From positions 4,216,001 to 4,280,000 of the forward strand of contig OY727100.1 in assembly GCA_963402885.1 (NCBI GenBank): DNA of 64,000 bases, in the 5' to 3' direction. Every line of letters starts with the position of its first letter. Position 1 is the first letter of the stretch. The notes beneath the pieces are model-generated. The model was given only the letters and a program-made list of their open reading frames with translations, had not been told where the DNA came from and ran no database searches. A program made the position numbers and the translations under genes. Source of the stretch: Antedon bifida. Taxonomy: Eukaryota; Echinodermata; Crinoidea; Comatulida; Antedonidae. Of this stretch, positions 25,009 to 34,000 are shown piece after piece.

Positions 25009-28000
25009 CTGTAAAAAAAAATATTTTAAAAAGTTTTCAAAAATGTTACATTTTTGACGAATAATCACAATCAAAATGTTTTATACAAGTTTAGAAAGTT
25101 TATAATGATAAACCTTTACAGAATATTAAATATTAAAAAACGCTGCAAGATACATAAAGTAGGGTAAAGTAACATGCAATACCAAAACATCATAGGAAGC
25201 CCAGCTGCATAAATGTGACCAACCCATGTGCAACTATACTGAAATGGTTCTGCACAGTATATGAAGATGATGATCAATAATATTCAGGGGTATACTTTCT
25301 TATGCATAAAGCAGTGTACACATTTTTTAGAGATTTTGTGGAATATTTTAACAATATGTCTATGTACATTTAGCTTGCTTTTTGTTGATAATAGTGAGTT
25401 TTCGCATCGGGTAGGGTAATTACAGTCCCCTTCGCTTACCATCCCAATGCAAAAGCTCCCTCATCTTCCCACAGATCACCTTATCTTAAAAACATAATCA
25501 ATTTGTTCTACAATTTTTTAACCTAATATACGCCCTGATATTAAAATGAAAACAAACACACAATAATGAAACAAAAATTAGTATTGGTTTATTTTTTGAT
25601 AAGTTGGCATCGATTGAAATATAAATAGCTTCCAATTGATACTTATGGCATCTTGTTAGCAGCACAAACATGTCAAGATTTTTCATTCATTAGCAGTGTT
25701 TATGAATTAGTAATATTCTTTGTTTGTTTGTTTCTGTATATAAATTATTTAAAATGTATTTTACTATCTTCAAAGAAAGGAAGACTTGCAAGTTAGCTTT
25801 TATTTCCATATATTTTAAAACGGCCCAACCCAATCAGTTTAGTCTTTCCTGTGTTTAGTTGTAGTTGCTTAATACTACATGATTGCAGAAGTAGTTGTGG
25901 CACCCCACATGTATATACATAATGCATGTGACTGTAGCAACAATAACAATATAACTGGTTTCAGCTACAGTACTGGTCAGAGGACTTTAGACATTCCTCG
26001 CGTTGTTCGAGTATTGCTACCGATATTCTCATCCTCGAGTAATACATTAAGGTCAAAATCCATGCATGAACAGTTTTATTGAGCAGGGATTTCCGGCTAG
26101 CAGTTTATCCTCATTTCATTGTCTTTCGTTGTTCCACGTTATTAGCGTAAAAAACTAGGCCGTTGTCGGCGATAATAATTTATTTTAGAAATAGCAAATG
26201 TCAATCAACAATTAAGCAATGGGTGTCAATTTAAAGCATGAGGAGCAGGAATTAGTTGCTACAACGCAATTATTAACTTAGCAGTAGCATAGAAAGTAGG
26301 ACTATGCATTAGTTGCGAAAATGACAGCAATAATACAGTAAAAGTTGCAGTAGCAGTAGCATTATTTGCAGAATTATCATTGACATTACAGTATTATTGT
26401 ATGTGACAGTAGCAGTGTCTAAAGTGCAGTACAGTAATAGTAGCAGTGAATAGTTTTTTTGGTAGTTGAAGTAGTATTGTAATACTACTCCGCAGAAGCA
26501 TTATGAAAACAGTATTAGTAGATGTGTTAGTAGCAGTTGCAATACAAGGTTGCAGTAGTATTTGTAGCATTAATAATAAGTTCTGGGCATACTGTATCCA
26601 TGAATAGGCAGAGATAGAGTATGACCTGGATTTAGGATGTTTGCAGCACCATCGCAATGAATTGGTCTGCTGCTAATCCATTCAACTTGCTGAATTAAAT
26701 TGTATTGTTATGCCCTACTTGGTTCCCACTAGGATGCAACACAAGGATGTAACTTGTAAGCGCAACACGAGTAATTCGACGAATCACAAGCGAAGTTTTT
26801 TCACATTTATAATTTTATTCTTTTTTCTACAACTAGTTCCACACCCACCTACACCAATATATTTACATTCACATTGTCTATTAAATCCTTCAAACGTCAG
26901 TCAACAGAAAAGACAACTTGTAAATGACATGGGATGGGTCACATAAGGCTTTTCAACGCACCAACATCACAAGCAAGTAATCTGATCTGTAAATAGTGAT
27001 TGGTCAACTTGCTTGTGTTGCGTTTACAGTCTTGCATTGCATCTTAGTGGGAATCATTGTCAAGCCACCGTATTATTAGTAGTGCAGTAGTAGTGCATAT
27101 TAAGGTGTTGTTTTCATATACTGTACCTGAATTGTACAGTCATATGACCCAGAAAGTAGAAATTGTTTGGCTGGGGACAAGCCTAAATCAGTGACAATGC
27201 CAACATGACCCCGAAGTGACTTCACATGCTGGTGAGACACCAGATCAAAAATTTGCAAATTTCGATTATAAGTACCTACAAAATAAAACCGACATATAGA
27301 GTCATACAAATGGTGTGGGAGGTGAAAGAAGGGCATGCAACGTGGAAGCAATGATGAAAAGTGAGACTCCGTGTTATCATTGTTTGTTGTTACCTTGACA
27401 ACGGAATCAAATGATGTTGACACTAGAAACATATTGCAAGGAGAGAGATGAAGGTCTGTAATTGTACCAATATGTGCTGTCAAGTCACTAAGATGTTTGT
27501 GAGTAATAACGTCATATAATTGTATATTCTGATTGTATGTTCCTAAGAAAAAGAGAGCATTTTATATTCAGGTGAACATTAAAGATGTATTATCCCCCAA
27601 AAACTTTGAATTATGTTATTTTGTAGTTTTAATTTAGTAAATCACTTCCGTAGAAAAGAAAATGGAAAAAAGAATTATTTTTTCAGGAGGACATCTACAT
27701 TAAAAGTTGTAAGTCAAATTGTTTTGTCAAACAAGATAATGAACATTTATTAGTGGAGTATATATAGTATATATCAAGAGGTGGACTGGTCTACTAATAA
27801 AAAACCCTATCCATTCTAAAAATACAAAATTGTTTGCTTTATACCACACATATGTTAATAACCAAGGCTAGGCCCTAGCCCCCTTAAAAAAAGATCTACA
27901 GTGCTCAGAATTCGGCCGAGTAAAGCTAGCTAGTGCACATTTCAGAATAGTTTTCAAATGTGCAACCTCGAAATTCTAACAAAAACATCCTAATTGCAGG

Positions 28001-31000
28001 TTTTTTTTTTTTTGGAATTCAATTTCTAACAATAGTTAAACAAGGGAAGCGTGACATTAAATCTTATTCTTTCGGTTTAAACATAGAGCAAAGATAGAAT
28101 ATTATTTAAATAACTAGCATAAAACAATTTTTATTTACTGGCCGAAATGATGATCAAATATAAATCGAAATATTAAATCTTTATTTCCTTCACATTAGTT
28201 ATCAGCGTTCTATCATTGCTGAAATAACACATTATAATATATGTTTTATTTAGTTAATTTAGTTTTTATGACATCATGAAGTACATATTGCTTACCAATA
28301 ATTAAGTAAAGATCAGTTATTGCCATGGAATAGACGGAACCATAAGTATGCTCCAATTTTCTCTTCAGGTTAAAATCGCCATCAGAACTCCAGACATGTA
28401 TAGCATTGTGAGACCCACTGTACAGCATTTCCTATAATAGCAAGAAACATTTCTTACAAAAAACGCTGCTCGACTTTTTGAAGTAACAGTTGTAATTATT
28501 GTTCTTTCTTCATTAAATGATGCTCTTTTTGAAATTGATATTCTATTTCATAATTAAGAAATAATGATTTATTATCAATTATTTTTGTTTAACGTAAATA
28601 TAGTCTGAACGGAACAAATTCCGAAACTAAACTAACAATTTGAATAATGGTGGTGGTCAAACTATATTCCAGGGTAGAGGCGTCACTCCCTAAGGTCGTA
28701 GTGACTCACATACCCTAACATTCCAGAAACAAAAAATTTTTCCTTATCCTGATAATTTAACACATTTTACAATACAAACCTTACTATCATCCAAAGTTAA
28801 TGCTCTAACCCAATGATGAAGACCAGATAGTGTTTTAATGGCTTCTAATTTCTCATGACTCCAAATCTTTCAAAATAAATAGAGATTTTTAGTTACAAAT
28901 TATGTTAGGGAACATTTGCTTTCCTCATGCAGTGGCATAACGCAAAAGACATTGGCGAGGCCCCTGGGTATAGCCAGTGAGCGCTCATTGGCGACGTCCC
29001 TGGGTTTAGCCAATGAGCGCTCATTGGCGAGGCCGCTGGGTTTAGCCAGTAAGCGCTCATTTGTGAGGCCCCTGGGTTTCAGTGAGCGCTCATTGGCGAG
29101 GCCCCAGGGTTTAGCCAGTGAGCGCTCTTTGGCGAGGCCCCTGGGTTTAGCCAGTGATCGCTCATTGGGGAGGCCCCTGGGTTTAGCCAGTGAGCGCTCA
29201 TTGGGGAGGCCCCTGGGTTTAGCCAGTGAGCGCTCATTGCCGAGGCCCCTGGGTTTAGCCAGTGAGCGCTCATTGGCGTTAATTAACTTTTCTGATGCAA
29301 CATTCAATCAGTAAGGAAGTTTATCGTGTTATTTCTCATGCTTACATTTCTTGTCATTGCATAAGGTTGTACAATTACAATGTATTAAATAGAAATAAAA
29401 TGTTATTTTACCTTAATTTCTGCATAGGAAGATGAAAAAACATACTTTGCTGTTATGGCTAATGCTGTAATTTCTTCTGAGTGGGCGTCCTAAAAAATGT
29501 ATTTATAAAATCAACCAACCAAATGGATACACTAGGTAAAATAAAATCAATATACTGTATCATATTACTATACATACAATAAAAAACACACAAATAATAT
29601 ATATATATATATTTCTATAGGGAATATACTGACAAATATTCTGAACAGATTTAATAAAATATAAGTAAATGATTATGGTTTCTGGAAATTGAGAGGCATT
29701 CAGAGTTGGGAACCCCACAAACTATCGACCATAAGCATGATACCACATTCACAAGAATTGCCTTTTGAAAATTGAAACAAACTCCTTAACACATTCAGGT
29801 GTGCTGTTTGTATCTTGGTGTGTAGACGTTTACCAAATTTAAGTGTGCTGTGAATGGCACACCTTGATGGAATTTAGGATTGTTCCTCAAAGGACCATGC
29901 ATGTGTACAAAATAATGACCAATATTGATGAGCAAGTTTTATCTACCTTTCTTGCTAATGTTTCTACCATAGCCTGTTCATCATAAGACCATTTTCTAAT
30001 GCTTTTATCTATGCTCGCACTGAAAAGAAAATCCCCTCCATCTATCAATACTGTCACCTAAAAAGAGAAAATAAATAATATAATATTAATAATAATAACA
30101 AACAAACATTCAATCAAGACTTTAATCTAAATTTTGGAGAATTTTTCTAGAAGTGAGAAACACTTTTAGCTTTTATTAAAGTAAAAACCATACGACAACT
30201 TATTGCCTGTAAAAGCTTACAATTTTCATTGGACACTTTTAGCCTTTTCAAAATAAAAAATCGGTCCTGTAAAGTGGAGTGGTTCTTCTTAATTTTAAAC
30301 AGGATATTTATTGGAACAAGGTAGTATGGGAAAAGAGTATTTACTGAAATTTATTCAAATGGGCTCAGGTTATTTACAATACATTTACATATAGCCAAAT
30401 ATGGTATTATAACCTACATCAATCTTATCTGATGTTTGCGGTCTGCAAATTGATTCTTTACGTGTTTTACAAGTCTGTATTTTACCAGACAAAAATTGAA
30501 ACATCTGCAAAATGTAACAACATGTTTGCATAGTGTGAATACAATTTTGTGTGAAAAACACAATGATGAGAGGCCTGTTTTTGTTCCAAGATGTTCAGAG
30601 TTGATACTGTGCACGCGCATGTATTGCCCTGGTATTAAACTTACCAATCGTAGTAAGCAAATAGCACGCAACTATGCTTTTCCTTCGAGATTTATCAGGG
30701 TTCGCATACGCGTGTATGAAAATGTGTTACAAATCGGGAGATCAAACCTGGTTACAAGTTGTTACAAGATGTAAAAATTTATGCAAATGTGAAAAGGGTA
30801 TAACATGACAAAGACAAATGAAATACAGACTTGGGGCAAGTGTAGGTAATCAGTTACAAGTTTAGTTACCTTTCCCTTGTGTCCTTTAAGCGTTTTTGCA
30901 CAGCCTTTACTTAACTGATCTATGTTCCATACTTTAATGACGTTGTCATCACCACTACTGTACAGATTTCTACTCTTAACTGCTAGACAATGAACGCTAC

Positions 31001-34000
31001 CAGCATGCCCTCTATAACAAAAAAACGTCTTACAGTTAAAAGTTAAAGTGTCCATTCATAGGGCCAAGGGGATTGCAAAAGTAGTGGAGCTGTAGCTTTG
31101 TGGTTAACAAGTTTGCCTTTCAATCCCAGGGTCCAAGGTTCAATCCTGACCTAGTGCCAGGGTTGTAACTCCACTCCCTAAGCCTCAAATGAGACTTACA
31201 TTAAAAGCATAATGAATTATAAAATAGTTTATCCATACTGTAATTGGCTAGTTGCCCGCTTTTGGATGCGTATGAAAAAAAAAACTTTTAAAATACAGAA
31301 TATGAATTTATTATTATTGCATAATAATTTAATTTTGAAACGTCTAGAATTTATTTTTATTAATTGAATTTTGAAAAGTTTATATTTTGCCATTTTTTCC
31401 TGTGTACAGGGATTTAAAAACAGTAAAATTGTAAATAAATTGTAAAATTGCTGCAATATTACCATCTGTGAAAATGGGTCTAGATCGGCAATAACACTGA
31501 CTTGTTTACAGCGATATTGCTGCAACTCTTTGTGAAAAGACCTTATAAAATGATAGTAACACAATGATTCTGAAAATGATTTTCATTGTAAAGGTAATGC
31601 ATTCTGGTCCTCAAGTTTAACTGGAAACTGAGGAAATTTGGATTAGGCCCTCCACGGACCCACGGCAGCCAGCAGTGCAGCGCCTACCAGATCATCACAC
31701 CGGGAGACTCTTTTCGAATAGTGTACCAAGTTCTTTAACGTGCACTGTTAAGTACACGGGACCAACGGCTTTACATCCCATCCGAAGGACGAGGCAATGA
31801 GAGTAAAGCATCTTGCCTAAGGATGCAATTAGTATGGTACAGAAAACCTCGAACCCATGCCTATCACATGCTAGTCCGATATTACTATTACACCATCACT
31901 CTCTGGTGTATATACAGCACCCGCCGCTATTTCTAGACGGTCTCCCATCCAGAAAGCAACCGGGTCCAACGTTGCTTAACTTCGGTGATCTGACGAGAAC
32001 CGGTGTTCAACGCAGTATGGCTGTATATAAACATATACATAAAGTATGGAATATCGTATGACAATATTACCTCAATGTACCTATACACTTGAATTCAAAT
32101 GGAAGAAACCACTTCTCTCTGGAAATTGATGATAGATGGTCTGGACTACTAGAAGAGTTCCTTTTACGTGAGCCAATACCTAAATTAAACAAGAAATATT
32201 TCTTACAAAAACGCCGCTCATCTCACGATAACTACCATCTACAAGCATCTCAATATTTATCAGCAAATGTTTTCATAGACAATTTTTTCCCAGATGTGCT
32301 TTGGGGTGTGCGCATGCCCAGTCAAAGTCCTAATTTTTTCAGCCGTAGTAAAGTATAAGCTACCACATGGTAACTGTTTCCTAATGTTATCATTCTGCCT
32401 AAAGGAGCTGCGCAAATTATTAGCTATACTATATAAAAATCATGTAAGACTATTATTTTATCTTTTAATTTTCATTACTTGATAGGGAGTTGGTAGAACT
32501 GTTTCTAGCTCTGCGTACAAGCTCAACTTTCTGCAATTTTAGCTGTTGTTCTTCTAAATTCTCAATCGATCTGAAATGAATTTGTAATAATATCAACTAC
32601 TAATAAAAAAATAAATACAAATAATTAAAAGCAATAAAAAATTGGAAAATTGACCCTATCTTTCTAGTGATCAAGAATTAAACAATATTTTAAAGAGGTA
32701 AAGTGAGGGCCACACACCCTGTTGTACGTTCTTCTGCTGAGTTCAAATCCAACGCTAGTTGCATTGCTTGCAACCTAATAGGCAAGACACTTTATTTACA
32801 GTACGTTTGCCTCTCCACCCAGGTATACAAATACCTGTCAAAACACAACTGTGCTGATTTTATGCACCACTAACGAAACTTTGGGCCACAGATAAAAAAA
32901 AAGTTATGACCATTAAATAAATAAACTCCAGTATCATCCAGTAAAACCGCAAGGTACTGTAGGTAGATAATTTATTTTTCTATTTTGTTGATGATTTGAC
33001 TTTTTAACTTGACTTTAGCATAGAATTGTTTTATCTTTGTATGAGACAAGCACCTTTATTTCCACTTGTTTTGTGGATGAAATAAAGTTATCTTATCTTT
33101 AAGCAGTTGACTTTCAGAAGATAGTAACATACAGGGTCATGACAATTGTATTTAACTACTGTGGAGTAGCTTTGCATCTGGGAGTTGCGTAATTGATCAG
33201 ATGTTTGCCCTACTCTGATGTAATTTTGTACTTTATACTAAATAAGTACATTGAGAAAAAACAAAACAAACAAAAAAACAGTGTCACTTACTGTGAACAC
33301 TTCTGCAACAAAGCAGCCATTGTTCTTCTTTCCTCTTCTAAACTTGATACTCGGTCACTTAATTCAGATACCATCTTCTTTAAGCTTGTATTCTCATCAC
33401 TTAACTTTTCCATCTGAAAATTATTTCAAATTAAAAGAAAACCATATAAAGATTAAGAATTCTCTTTTAGTGTCAGTTTTTTTTTTACAGTTTTTGAGTC
33501 TTAAAAGGCACTGTTTACAATGATACTAAGACTTTTACTAGGGTACAAGGCGCCCGACACAACTGGTGCTGACCAGGGTTCAATTTTTGACAGAACCCTG
33601 GTTAGCGACGAGGGTGTAACCCCATAATTTGGTTTGGGTTTTGCTATTTGTTTTTTTCTATTTATCTCCGAATTTAGTTCAGCGCTTAGAGGTTTCACAA
33701 CATTAGGCTCTTTATAAATCCATGATATTATAATTACTAATAGAAGAAATTAGATTAAAATATCAAAATATTCCCTCAGTACCTAGTGGGCATTCCTATA
33801 CAGAGATAACATAATAACAAAGGGTAACATAATAGACAGTGCAGTGAGAAGATTGGAAGATGAAATCTATAATGCCATTTGATTCTGTTAAAAACCATTA
33901 GCACTGTATATAAAAAAAAAATTATACTAATTATTTTATGAACATGACAAATGTTTGTTCCAATCTATTTTTAGCATGATGGCAATGAAATAAGTTACAT

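Noticed and set aside
28916-29314. 132-135 codon open frames on both strands as genes
   Set aside because: They are produced by a 36-bp minisatellite in an intron, with no splice sites or homology.
32089-32358. Plus-strand 89-codon frame
   Set aside because: It is antisense to TRAF7-like exon 6, whose splice sites and phase fit the gene.
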